Positions 1-8,174 of a DNA stretch of 34,213 nt are shown here, piece by piece; position 1 is the first letter of the stretch; each line of letters begins with the position of its first letter. The notes beneath the pieces are model-generated. The model saw only the letters and a list, made by a program, of their open reading frames with translations. It was not told the DNA's origin and ran no database searches. Origin of the DNA: Promethearchaeota archaeon (lineage in GTDB: Archaea > Asgardarchaeota > Lokiarchaeia > Sigyniarchaeales > SOKP01); assembly GCA_008080765.1 (NCBI GenBank), contig SHMU01000022.1:1-34213 (forward strand), given 5' to 3'. The translations under genes and the position numbers were made by a program.

Positions 1-94
1 GGTTAATTGCACGTTCTCTTCTCCTTGCGAGGGTCTCTTTCTCTACTAGTGTATAGTATGCGAGGTATTTAAAAGGAGGGGGTCCGTTACTTTA

Positions 95-185
95 GTGATG
101 TATAATGCGGAAGATCTCACCCACAGCATAAACCATGTAGATGCTCTGCGAAATTCATCCCCTCCATGAATGGAGGGGACTTCTT
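95..185 (+). mobile_element. Right-end remnant of an IS200/IS605 (TnpB) element
   Basis: A perfect 10-bp stem (158-167 pairing with 170-179, TCCCCTCCAT / ATGGAGGGGA) is followed by ACTTC and preceded by an ATGCTCTGCGAAATTCA stretch. This arrangement is typical of the 3' end of archaeal IS200/IS605-family tnpB genes, where the overlapping omega RNA and the right-end hairpin lie. No TnpB protein is recognisable upstream: all three forward frames are closed within the first 54 bases. This is therefore either the right flank of an element lying outside the window, or an orphan end left by deletion. The family is inferred from pattern memory, not from alignment. Confidence 0.55.
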
Positions 186-289
186 TCGCAATTAGTTAAA
201 AAATTAAGGAGGCTTTCAGTTTTTTAGTTTTTTTAAACTTTAGGTCTAAAAGGAATTAATATTTATTTTTTTCGTTCTTTATATAAAAT

Positions 290-1066
290 ATGGATGAGGG
301 ACCAAATCGACAAAAGAAAGCTGAAAAAACATCACCAAAGAATTCTTCGACCAAATCAATTCAAGGGACATTCGAGCCTCGCTGGAGTCATTATTTTGTC
401 TATGAATTCGAAAATAAGGATAAAATACAACCTATCTTAGACTCTGCGTTCCATAAATTTGCAGAAACACCTATAAATAAAGATGATGCCATGGGCAGGA
501 TTAAATATGCATTAATTTCCTATCTGACCTCTACAAAAACAGAAAATGCAAAATTATATTATGCAATCATACGATTTTTAATTGATATTATTGACTATTT
601 TCACCAAGAAGATTTAATCGATTGGATCCACGATAAAGTAATCCCCAATATCGAAAGCAAGTTTCTTTATGAATTAGCATTGTTAGATTTGGTTGAAATT
701 TGTGTAAAATTAGATAAAATCGAGCGAGCACAATTATATATTAAAGAAATTATTAGTAATATTGCGAGCTATCCCTCTTCAGAACAATATAACATTATGA
801 ATAGTCTGACACAATTGGTAAAACGAGTAAAATATGTTCAAATACCCTCTTTGTTAGAAATAGTTAAGAAAGGTTTACTGGAATGCGAAGAAAAAACAAA
901 TGAAATAACTCATAAAATCCAAATCATCGAATTATTAGAGGATTTACACTATATTGAGGAGGCATTTTCTCGAGTAGTAAAATTGTTGAAAGAAATTCCT
1001 CAAGATAGTGTTAAAATTGAAGATCTTAGAAAAATTAAAAAAAGACTCAGCAAAAAACCTCTTTGA
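290..1066 (+). CDS. Helical-repeat protein of unknown function
   Basis: I do not recognise a family. The 258-residue product has a charged, probably disordered N-terminus (residues 1-30, Lys/Ser/Thr-rich) followed by an almost entirely alpha-helical body. Its amphipathic pairs (for example around residues 85-110, 120-155 and 185-225) look like TPR- or HEAT-type helical hairpins, which usually act as protein-binding scaffolds. There is no signal peptide, membrane segment, Cys motif or catalytic motif. The ATG start follows an AT-rich ATATTTAT box about 25-30 nt upstream, consistent with a leaderless transcript. A stem-loop with a T tract follows the stop codon. It converges on another helical-repeat gene at 1144-2181. 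Confidence 0.6.
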   Translation: MDEGPNRQKKAEKTSPKNSSTKSIQGTFEPRWSHYFVYEFENKDKIQPILDSAFHKFAETPINKDDAMGRIKYALISYLTSTKTENAKLYYAIIRFLIDIIDYFHQEDLIDWIHDKVIPNIESKFLYELALLDLVEICVKLDKIERAQLYIKEIISNIASYPSSEQYNIMNSLTQLVKRVKYVQIPSLLEIVKKGLLECEEKTNEITHKIQIIELLEDLHYIEEAFSRVVKLLKEIPQDSVKIEDLRKIKKRLSKKPL

Positions 1067-1086
1067 GCTCTCTTTGAGCTCTCATC

Positions 1087-1112
1087 ATGTCTTTTCTTAG
1101 ACATTTTTCATT
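1087..1112 (+). terminator. Stem-loop plus T tract after the first gene
   Basis: ATGTCT (1087-1092) and AGACAT (1099-1104) form a 6-bp stem with a 6-nt loop, followed at once by TTTT and ATTTT. It lies 21 nt after the stop of the 290-1066 gene, and the T tract is on the plus strand, so it would serve that gene. Archaeal termination mainly needs T tracts, so the hairpin may be incidental. Confidence 0.45.
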
Positions 1113-1143
1113 TTAGTTAAAGGATTGAGAAGATCTTTCGAGT

Positions 1144-2181
1144 TTATTGAGTGTTTTGATTGGTAGAGTCTCCCAATTCGTTAATTCTTTCTTGGATTCG
1201 TTTAGCTTCCCTTAACTTGATTTCTTGCTCTTTTTCGCTGAGTTCTTTTTCCTTTAACTCCAGCTCAACTTGTATTAGTTGTCGTTTCATTTCTAATAAT
1301 TTTTCTTTTCTTTCTAAAACCTTTTGCTTTTCTTGGAGTTCCTTTTCTTGGAGTTCCTTTTCTTTTTCTTCCAGTTCTAATTTTTTTTTCTGCAGTTCTA
1401 AATCCTTCTCTTTCAATTGTTTTTCTTTATCAATGATTTCTTGTTTTTTCTTTTCTAAACTATATTCTTCAGTGGTCTCTTCTGCAGATGTTTCTTCCTC
1501 TTTAGGAACATTTTCAGTTGCTATTTCTTCTATTTTTTCTACAGAAACAATTGATTTTAGCACATCATCAATTTTTTTCTTAAGAACATCATCATCAAGA
1601 TGCTCTTCAGCAAAATTACCGAGGATTTTTGTGGTGACTGAAGGCTTTTTCTTTCCGATCGCTTTAAGCGCTTGTATCGCTTTTTCCTTAACATAATCTT
1701 TTTCATTTGATAATTTGCTAGCAACAAGCTGAATTTTGTTTTCATCGGTTATTTCCTTATCTCCGCCCACAATGAATATTAATAATTGTAATGCAGCTTC
1801 TTTTACATTAGGATCCTCATGTTTTAGTAATCCCTCAATATAAGGTAAAAATAAATCGTGTTCTACCTCTACAATTGGTTTTAAGAGAAGGAGAAAAGAA
1901 TAACGTAGTACACTATCTCTTTTTGAGAGATTTTCTAATAGGGAAGGAACATTAATGATTTTATGTTCGATTAGAAAGCGTAATACTGTCTTACCACCGT
2001 GGATTGAGAGGATAGCTTCTAAAATATCTTCCAATTTATTTAACCCCTCTTTGCTAGATGGATCATGCAAATATGTTCTAATTGCATCTACAGCATCATC
2101 AATTCTTCCTTCATTTACTAATTCCTTTATAATTTCAATTTTTTGTTGTTTTTCTTGGTCTTGCTTATCATCTTCAACCAT
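1144..2181 (-). CDS. HEAT-like repeat protein with long C-terminal coiled coil
   Basis: The 345-residue product has two parts. Residues 1 to about 215 form helical hairpins resembling HEAT repeats, for example the segment near residues 115-180 with the pattern of helix, HEDPNVKEAALQLL, helix, then SNEKDYVKEKAIQALKAIG. Residues about 240-330 are an uninterrupted Glu/Lys/Leu-rich coiled coil containing a short tandem duplication (ELQEK twice; the DNA repeat lies at about 1335-1365). Such proteins are usually scaffolds or filament-like adaptors; no enzymatic motif is present. The start is ATG at 2181. A plus-strand open frame opposite it (1160-1696) is only the Ser/Phe-rich complement of the coiled coil. 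Confidence 0.65.
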   Translation of the reverse strand: MVEDDKQDQEKQQKIEIIKELVNEGRIDDAVDAIRTYLHDPSSKEGLNKLEDILEAILSIHGGKTVLRFLIEHKIINVPSLLENLSKRDSVLRYSFLLLLKPIVEVEHDLFLPYIEGLLKHEDPNVKEAALQLLIFIVGGDKEITDENKIQLVASKLSNEKDYVKEKAIQALKAIGKKKPSVTTKILGNFAEEHLDDDVLKKKIDDVLKSIVSVEKIEEIATENVPKEEETSAEETTEEYSLEKKKQEIIDKEKQLKEKDLELQKKKLELEEKEKELQEKELQEKQKVLERKEKLLEMKRQLIQVELELKEKELSEKEQEIKLREAKRIQERINELGDSTNQNTQ

Positions 2182-2244
2182 ATTTTATACCCCTTTCCAA
2201 AACGTCTTAGATACTTTATTATTAAGTTAACTTATCAACTCCAT

Positions 2245-3231
2245 TTAGACCAGATCCAGATGGATTACATAATATTTATTGTAAATATAGTCTAAAAAGT
2301 CAATTATTTTCTTAAGATCCCGAAACCTTAACGGAACCTTAATATTCTTATCATTATAATTATGTGTTCTGGTATTAATACTTAACTTTATCAACAAATC
2401 ATTATACACATTTTTATCTATATGAATATTCTCGCATAAATCTGATAGTTCAAATAAATCTTTGGGAAATTTTCTCCAGAAATAATGGTTATGGTTTTCT
2501 ATTTCAACCTCTTCATCCTCTTCTTCTGTGCTTATGGTGTAATCCTCACTCACTTGTGAAGCGACATCGAAAGGAACACTTATTTGAACATCAACCGCAG
2601 AATCTTCAGAGTTCATTTCAATTTCTACTTCAGAAAATGAGAGATGAGCATATAACTTGAGCATTCCCTCTATCAATTCTAAAGATTCTATTTTTTCCCT
2701 ATTTGCATTACAAATGGCATATCCTTCATTTAAAAAGATAACATGCAAATAGTCCCCATATTTAATTAATACGTGATTTTGTGTTCTGAAATACTCAATG
2801 GGTTCTCCTTGTTTAATTTTTTCGTTGATTATTTTATCAACTTCATCCCAATTTTTGAATGTTAAAAACTTATTCAACCTTCGATAATTTTCGTGAAAAT
2901 ATATATCCAAAAAATCAATCAAGTATAAATAACTATCAGAAGGACGATACACAACCGTTTTTCCTTTAAAATATCGCTCTACCACTCCTTTATGAACGCT
3001 ATAACAAAATTTGGGAAGATCCTCAATTCCCAAACCATTTTTGATTCTCAGTTTTAAGAGAAATCTCCGTGTACACATCGGATTGAGCGTGCATGCTATC
3101 CTATCTACTTGACATTCTTTAAAACATAAATCATTTACTCGTTTAATTAGTAGATCAATCAATTCCGAATTAAACCTTTCATTGATGGGGTTTTGTAAAA
3201 ATTTGTAGATATCTTGCTCAGATAAAGGCAT
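2245..3231 (-). CDS. Unrecognised protein with N-terminal cysteine cluster
   Basis: The 328-residue product matches no family I recognise. Near the N-terminus is a cysteine cluster C36-x3-C40-x6-C47-x5-C53, followed by C76. It could bind zinc or an Fe-S cluster, but the spacing fits no standard motif. The middle is mixed alpha/beta, residues about 205-245 are acidic and probably disordered (a Glu/Asp run near 235-243), and the C-terminal 70 residues are rich in Asn, Tyr, Asp and Lys. There is no signal peptide or membrane segment. Its start faces the longin-GTPase gene across a 265-bp divergent intergenic region, so the two could share regulation; that is inference from position only. Confidence 0.5.
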   Translation of the reverse strand: MPLSEQDIYKFLQNPINERFNSELIDLLIKRVNDLCFKECQVDRIACTLNPMCTRRFLLKLRIKNGLGIEDLPKFCYSVHKGVVERYFKGKTVVYRPSDSYLYLIDFLDIYFHENYRRLNKFLTFKNWDEVDKIINEKIKQGEPIEYFRTQNHVLIKYGDYLHVIFLNEGYAICNANREKIESLELIEGMLKLYAHLSFSEVEIEMNSEDSAVDVQISVPFDVASQVSEDYTISTEEEDEEVEIENHNHYFWRKFPKDLFELSDLCENIHIDKNVYNDLLIKLSINTRTHNYNDKNIKVPLRFRDLKKIIDFLDYIYNKYYVIHLDLV

Positions 3232-3496
3232 TGTATTTATGAGTCCTCTTTCTCTTAAAATGGTTAATTGGTATATTTGAAAATTAAATTAATACTTTTT
3301 TAATATAACAAAAAATTTTGAACCTAATAATTCTTTCCACCTCTCAAACAAAATGATATTTATATTTACAAGAAGAAATTATAAAAACCAAAGTGCTTTT
3401 AATTATTAAATTAATAAAAAACAAACTATAAAAAAAGATAATGCTATTATAATCTTAATAGATTTACTATAACAGATTAAAAAATTTTTCTCTCTC

Positions 3497-4993
3497 ATGT
3501 TAAGGCAGATACATATTTTTCAAAAAGATAGCATGATATTTACACATACCTTCGCTTTAGCTTTGGGCAAAGAGGAAATTCAAAATTTAATTACCACAAG
3601 TGAAAGTAATAGTTTAGACAAAAAGGAAAAAATCATTCAACAGACGCTTTCTAATTATCAAGTATTCGAAGCGACCAATCAGGATTTACGCTATTTTTTT
3701 ATTACTGATTTAGTAGATAAATTAGAATTCTTAAAAGATATCATAAACAAGGCTATTATAAAGTTTGAAGATCTATTTCCAGATCTTGCAGAGATTGATG
3801 AGTATGAATCATCAAAAGAGATGTACATCTCCATTTTGCATCAATTGCAAGCAGAACTTCATTCTAAAATTGCTCTAATTGGTCCTATAGATGCGGGTAA
3901 GACCACTTTATATCAATTAATAACCGATCAACAACAGGAACGAAACATTATGAATTTTGCAAAATCCTCGATTATAAAATTGTATGACCTACAATTTGAT
4001 ATTTGGGATTTTCAAATTAATGATAATTATGCATTATTGTGGTCCAAATTTATCAGCGGCTCTGATATGGTGATTTTTATAATTGATGCTGCAAATTATA
4101 ATTTAAAAGTTATTAATCATTTTCTCAGCTTAAAAAAACGGGAAAATCCTCAGTCAAAAATGATGGTGATCTTAAATAAACTAGATCTCATAGAAAATGA
4201 GGATACCTTTATTGACTTAGAAAAGGAGTTAAATGCTTCTCATCTGCTAAAGGTCTCCTTACAAAAAGAAGCATCAAAATCTACGGTGCTCTCCGAAATT
4301 AGCACCATACTTAACCTAAAAACCAAGCTTCCCGATGATTTTGAATCTCTTTTACAAGAAGCGAAACAAATTGAAAAAGAACGAAATTATGGAAAAGCTT
4401 TGGCAAAATATAAAGAACTCATACGATATGTGAGCAATTATCAAGATTTTACTCAGATTGCCCGATTGGAGCAAAAAGCAGAAGAACTGGAACAGAAACT
4501 TAGGGAACAAGCGGAAATTAGAAAAAAAATTGAATTAAAAAAGAAATTTGCGCCTCCTGCCCAAATTAAATTCGAAAAGAAAGTAAAAGTGAAAAACTTC
4601 TCCAAGAAAAAACCACAAGAAGTAGAACAAGCAAGCAGGAAATTAAAACCCTCAGATATAAAGTTAGATATTTCTGTTCTTAGAAATACTCAAGAACGCA
4701 TTACGAGCGTGAAACAGAAGCAAGTGGAGCTCTCTGGAGAGGAGTCTTCTACCGCAGCTCCTAAACACGAGGAAAAAAGTAAAGTTCATCCAGAAGACGA
4801 GTATGAAGATATTAGTGAGGTTCCCGATAAAGCTGTGTTGCTTCAGAAAATGATAGAGAGCAGAGGAAGTAATCTAAGTCTAAAACTTTGCTCTCAATTT
4901 ATTGAGGAGATGAATCAATCTCTTCAAAGAGATCTGCGTTTGAGTGATTTAAAGATAGCTGCAGATAACTTCCTATCATTAGAAAAGCATTAA
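3497..4993 (+). CDS. Longin-like / Ras-superfamily GTPase / coiled-coil protein
   Basis: The 498-residue product has at least three parts. Residues 1-95 start with an IHIFQKDSMIFTHTFALAL pattern and include RYFFITDLVDKLEFL; this resembles the longin-like domain found in many Asgard proteins. Residues 122-275 are a Ras/Arf-type GTPase fold: P-loop GPIDAGKTT (129-137), a hydrophobic strand ending WDF (170-172) where the G3 DxxG should be, and NKLD (227-230, G4). G3 has no glycine and no catalytic glutamine, so hydrolysis may be slow or absent. Residues 280-380 are basic coiled coil, 380-440 is a charged linker, and 445-498 is a small C-terminal helical domain. Longin and roadblock folds regulate GTPases in eukaryotic trafficking and TORC1 signalling; a similar membrane-signalling role here is inference. 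Confidence 0.72.
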   Translation: MLRQIHIFQKDSMIFTHTFALALGKEEIQNLITTSESNSLDKKEKIIQQTLSNYQVFEATNQDLRYFFITDLVDKLEFLKDIINKAIIKFEDLFPDLAEIDEYESSKEMYISILHQLQAELHSKIALIGPIDAGKTTLYQLITDQQQERNIMNFAKSSIIKLYDLQFDIWDFQINDNYALLWSKFISGSDMVIFIIDAANYNLKVINHFLSLKKRENPQSKMMVILNKLDLIENEDTFIDLEKELNASHLLKVSLQKEASKSTVLSEISTILNLKTKLPDDFESLLQEAKQIEKERNYGKALAKYKELIRYVSNYQDFTQIARLEQKAEELEQKLREQAEIRKKIELKKKFAPPAQIKFEKKVKVKNFSKKKPQEVEQASRKLKPSDIKLDISVLRNTQERITSVKQKQVELSGEESSTAAPKHEEKSKVHPEDEYEDISEVPDKAVLLQKMIESRGSNLSLKLCSQFIEEMNQSLQRDLRLSDLKIAADNFLSLEKH

Positions 4994-5142
4994 TAACAAT
5001 ACAGACACAAATGTTGCAGAAAATCTGGACAATTCTAATTAGGCGTTCGAACATATAGTTTTTGGAATTTGAAAAATAAAAAAATTCTCTTAGGTTAATT
5101 CTAACAAGAAACACTAAAGTAAGCTATAAATTCTCTCTGGAT

Positions 5143-6636
5143 ATGACTCAAATTAAGGATTTAAAAAAGCGCTTCTCTAACATTAAAAAAATTGATTTTA
5201 TAAACAATCTACTTCGCTGGGATCAGCAAGTCTACATGCCTGAAGGTGCCAACAAAGGAAGGGCAGAATTAATTGCTTTTATGAATTCACTTAAGCATAA
5301 GAAATTGGTATCAGAAAAGACAGGGAGATTAATAAAAAAAGCAGAGCAAGTGTCCAATTTAAATCTGATTGAGACTGCAATATTGCGGGAAGCAAAAAGA
5401 GCTTATAGTAAAGCGATAAAAATTCCAATAGATTTAGTTAAGAAAATTGCTAAGAGTGTTACAATAGGACATAAAATTTGGGAACATGCACGAGAAAAAA
5501 ATAATTTTTCACTTTTTCAACCTATACTCCAGCAAATAATAGAGCTTAAAAAACAATATGCAGAATTAATTGATTTAGGTTCTTCGCCATATGATTCATT
5601 AATTGATGATTATGAACCTGGAGCCACCTCTGCTTGGATTCAATCATTGTTTGATGAATTAAAACTGCAATTAATCTCTATATTAAAAAAAATTCTTAAA
5701 TCTAATAATGGTCCCGACGATGCTATTTTACATCGCTACTATCCTTCAGAAAAACAATGGCAATTTAGCATAGAGCTTATTGAAAAATTAAACTTTGATT
5801 TTAATATAGGCAGACAAGATAAATCCGTCCATCCCTTTACGATGCCCCTTTCTGAAACAGATATAAGAATTACTACAAGGATCAGAGAATATTATCTTCC
5901 GGCATGCATATTTGGTACAATTCATGAATGCGGACATGCATTATACAATATGGGATTCATGGAAGAGATTCATTCCACTAATCTTGCAGAAGTCACCTCT
6001 CTGGGAATTCATGAATCGCAAAGTAGACTATGGGAAACGATTATAGGAAAAAGTCAAGAATTCTGGAACTACTTTTATCCTCTCTTACAATCATATTTTC
6101 CCAAAAATCTACAGAAGTTTCCCCAAGAGAAATTTTATAGAGCACTTAATAAGGTGGAACCTTCTCTTATTAGAGTTGAAGCAGACGAAATTACATACCC
6201 CCTTCATATTATCATACGATTTGAAATAGAAAAAATGATTTTTGAAGATCACGTACAAGTAGGGGAATTGCCCTCTATATGGAATGAAAAAATGAACGAT
6301 TTACTGGGTATCAACCCACCAGATGATGCATTGGGGATTTTACAAGATGTCCATTGGTCGGGAGGTGCTTTTGGATATTTCCCCAGTTATACCTTGGGTA
6401 ATTTGTATGCTGCTCAGATCTTTTCTTATGCGAAAGAACAGATTCCAAATCTGCATGATGAAATCTCTCAAGGAGAATTCTCACATCTCCTCAAATATTT
6501 GAGAGACCATATTCATCAATATGGAGCAATCTATTATCCTCATGATTTAATAAAACGAATTAATGGAGATGCTCTTAATATTAAATATTTTATCACGTAT
6601 TTAAAAGAAAAATATTATCGAATTTTTAAAATTTAA
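5143..6636 (+). CDS. M32 family metallocarboxypeptidase (carboxypeptidase Taq type)
   Basis: This zinc carboxypeptidase removes C-terminal amino acids from peptides in the cytoplasm. The 497-residue length matches the family. Diagnostic M32 motifs are present in order: DYEPG (157-160 region), HPF (230-232), the zinc-binding HEXXH as HECGH (261-265), and HESQSR (290-295), which supplies the third zinc ligand Glu291. There is no signal peptide. The ATG follows a CTATAAAT box about 20 nt upstream and no Shine-Dalgarno sequence is visible. It converges on the thiolase gene across 61 bp; a small TCTCC/GGAGA hairpin lies between them. It probably works in peptide turnover and amino-acid catabolism, which suits a peptide-degrading heterotroph. 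Confidence 0.92.
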   Translation: MTQIKDLKKRFSNIKKIDFINNLLRWDQQVYMPEGANKGRAELIAFMNSLKHKKLVSEKTGRLIKKAEQVSNLNLIETAILREAKRAYSKAIKIPIDLVKKIAKSVTIGHKIWEHAREKNNFSLFQPILQQIIELKKQYAELIDLGSSPYDSLIDDYEPGATSAWIQSLFDELKLQLISILKKILKSNNGPDDAILHRYYPSEKQWQFSIELIEKLNFDFNIGRQDKSVHPFTMPLSETDIRITTRIREYYLPACIFGTIHECGHALYNMGFMEEIHSTNLAEVTSLGIHESQSRLWETIIGKSQEFWNYFYPLLQSYFPKNLQKFPQEKFYRALNKVEPSLIRVEADEITYPLHIIIRFEIEKMIFEDHVQVGELPSIWNEKMNDLLGINPPDDALGILQDVHWSGGAFGYFPSYTLGNLYAAQIFSYAKEQIPNLHDEISQGEFSHLLKYLRDHIHQYGAIYYPHDLIKRINGDALNIKYFITYLKEKYYRIFKI

Positions 6637-6697
6637 GTTAAAAAAATAAAAGGAATCTCTCTCCTTAGGAGATATCTTGCCAAGATCCAAGTATGTG

Positions 6698-7891
6698 TTA
6701 GATATTTTCAACAATTGTTGCTTCTGAGACACCGCCGCCACCGCATAAGGTAGCAAGCCCGTAAGAACTATTTCTTCGTTTCATTTCATGGATAAGGGTC
6801 ACAATTATTCTTGCTCCAGTACATCCTACAGGATGTCCGAGCCCAATTCCCGAGCCATTTACATTTGTCTTTTCGAAATTCCAACCCAATTCTTTTCCAA
6901 CAGCTACATATTGTGCAGCAAAGGCCTCATTGCATTCAACTAAATCGAGGTCTTCATATTTCATATTAGCTTGCTTAAGGGCAAGAGGAGTACTATACAT
7001 CGGACCCATCCCCATAAATTTCGGGTCATTTCCTATTTTAGAGATGGTCACAATCTTTACCAAGGGTTCTAAGCCTAATTCTTCTGCCTTTCCTTTAGTG
7101 GTCAATAACAAAATGCATGCGCCATCATTGATTCCTGAAGAGTTTCCCGCAGTCACGGTTCCATCTTTTTTGAACACAGGACGGAGCCCTTTAAGGTCTT
7201 CCATTGTCAAGCCTGGTCGAAAATGCTCATCCTTATCGAATGTATATGCTTTTCTGCGGGTCTTTACCTCCACGGGAATTATCTCTTCTTTAAATTTACC
7301 CGACTTGGTCGCCTCTTCGGCATTGTTATGGGAGGCAAGAGCGGCTTCATCTTGCATCTCTCTTGTGATATTATATTTTTCTGCAACATACTCTGCCGTC
7401 ATTCCCATAATATATCCTTCACCAAAGACTTTACTACCCGCATGCAAGCCCTCCATTATTCCATCTTTCATCTCTTGATTACGGAGCCGTGCACCCCAAC
7501 GCGCTGAAGGGAGGTAATAGCTTACATTGCTCATACTTTCTGCACCTCCTGCCAATACTATATCTCCATATCCCAATTGAAGATCCATCATTCCAGCTCT
7601 TACTGCCTCCATTGCGGAAGTACATACTCTATTAATCGTCATTGCAGGTACTTCCTTAGGAATCCCCGCTAATAGAGATGCTACTCTTGCAACATTCATC
7701 TCTTCTTGGGGCTCCATACAACATCCCGACTTCACATCAGCAATAATCGACGGATCTATTCCTGTCGTCTCAATACAATCTTTAATGCAGAAGCTTAATA
7801 ATTTACTCGTATTGTAGGGTAATAATGATCCCCCAAAACTTCCTATTGCTGTGCGTTTTGCATAGCATATTACAATATCCTTATCTGACAT
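6698..7891 (-). CDS. Acetyl-CoA C-acetyltransferase (thiolase)
   Basis: This thiolase-family enzyme interconverts two acetyl-CoA and acetoacetyl-CoA, or cleaves 3-ketoacyl-CoA. All catalytic parts are visible: nucleophile Cys90 in NRVCTSAMEA, His353 in GHPVGCTGAR, and Cys383 in CGGGGVSEA. Length (397) is standard for the degradative/biosynthetic tetrameric class, not the shorter archaeal thiolase that pairs with HMG-CoA synthase and a DUF35 protein; neither partner is nearby. It is separated from the upstream minus-strand operon by 278 bp and has its own TATA-like ATTTAAAAT box near 7932-7941. Acetoacetyl-CoA chemistry makes a link to the acetoacetate-decarboxylase-family gene at 10967-11719 possible, but this is inference. 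Confidence 0.93.
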   Translation of the reverse strand: MSDKDIVICYAKRTAIGSFGGSLLPYNTSKLLSFCIKDCIETTGIDPSIIADVKSGCCMEPQEEMNVARVASLLAGIPKEVPAMTINRVCTSAMEAVRAGMMDLQLGYGDIVLAGGAESMSNVSYYLPSARWGARLRNQEMKDGIMEGLHAGSKVFGEGYIMGMTAEYVAEKYNITREMQDEAALASHNNAEEATKSGKFKEEIIPVEVKTRRKAYTFDKDEHFRPGLTMEDLKGLRPVFKKDGTVTAGNSSGINDGACILLLTTKGKAEELGLEPLVKIVTISKIGNDPKFMGMGPMYSTPLALKQANMKYEDLDLVECNEAFAAQYVAVGKELGWNFEKTNVNGSGIGLGHPVGCTGARIIVTLIHEMKRRNSSYGLATLCGGGGVSEATIVENI

Positions 7892-8148
7892 TCCTTATCA
7901 TTCATTTAATCCTTATTATTATGTATTAGTATTTTAAATATCCAATAAATTTTTTTAAAGCTTAAGTACTCGAAAAATCGAAATTATAATTGCAGCTATT
8001 AATAAATTCTCTGGTTTAATTATTTTATCGAAGAAGTATTAAGATAAAAGTGCTAAAACAACTTAAAAATAGCTATTCTAAAAGATGATTACAAATAAAT
8101 ATTTTAAAATATAATGAAAGAAATTAAAGAATTAACATTTTTGGTTAT

Positions 8149-8174
8149 TTTATTTATTTATTTATTTATTTATT
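8149..8174. repeat. (TTTA)6 tetranucleotide repeat at an operon's 3' end
   Basis: Six perfect TTTA units plus TT run across 8149-8174. On the minus strand they read as repeated TAAA, and the first TAA is the stop codon of the CCG-domain gene (8170-8172). Length changes here would add or remove only downstream stop codons, so the tract should be neutral for the protein. Confidence 0.85.

Noticed and set aside
1059-1082. CTCTTTGAGCT direct repeat at the end of the first gene
   Set aside because: Only two short copies with no further copies seen; not a CRISPR or other array.
1160-1696. 178-codon plus-strand open frame rich in Ser and Phe
   Set aside because: It is the complement of the Glu/Lys-rich coiled coil of the 1144-2181 gene; low-complexity coding on one strand leaves the other open.
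6659-6671. TCTCC/GGAGA hairpin between carboxypeptidase and thiolase as a terminator
   Set aside because: The stem is only 5 bp and no T tract follows on either strand.
6930-7507. Two plus-strand open frames opposite the thiolase
   Set aside because: The minus-strand frame encodes a full thiolase with all catalytic residues; these are antisense shadows.
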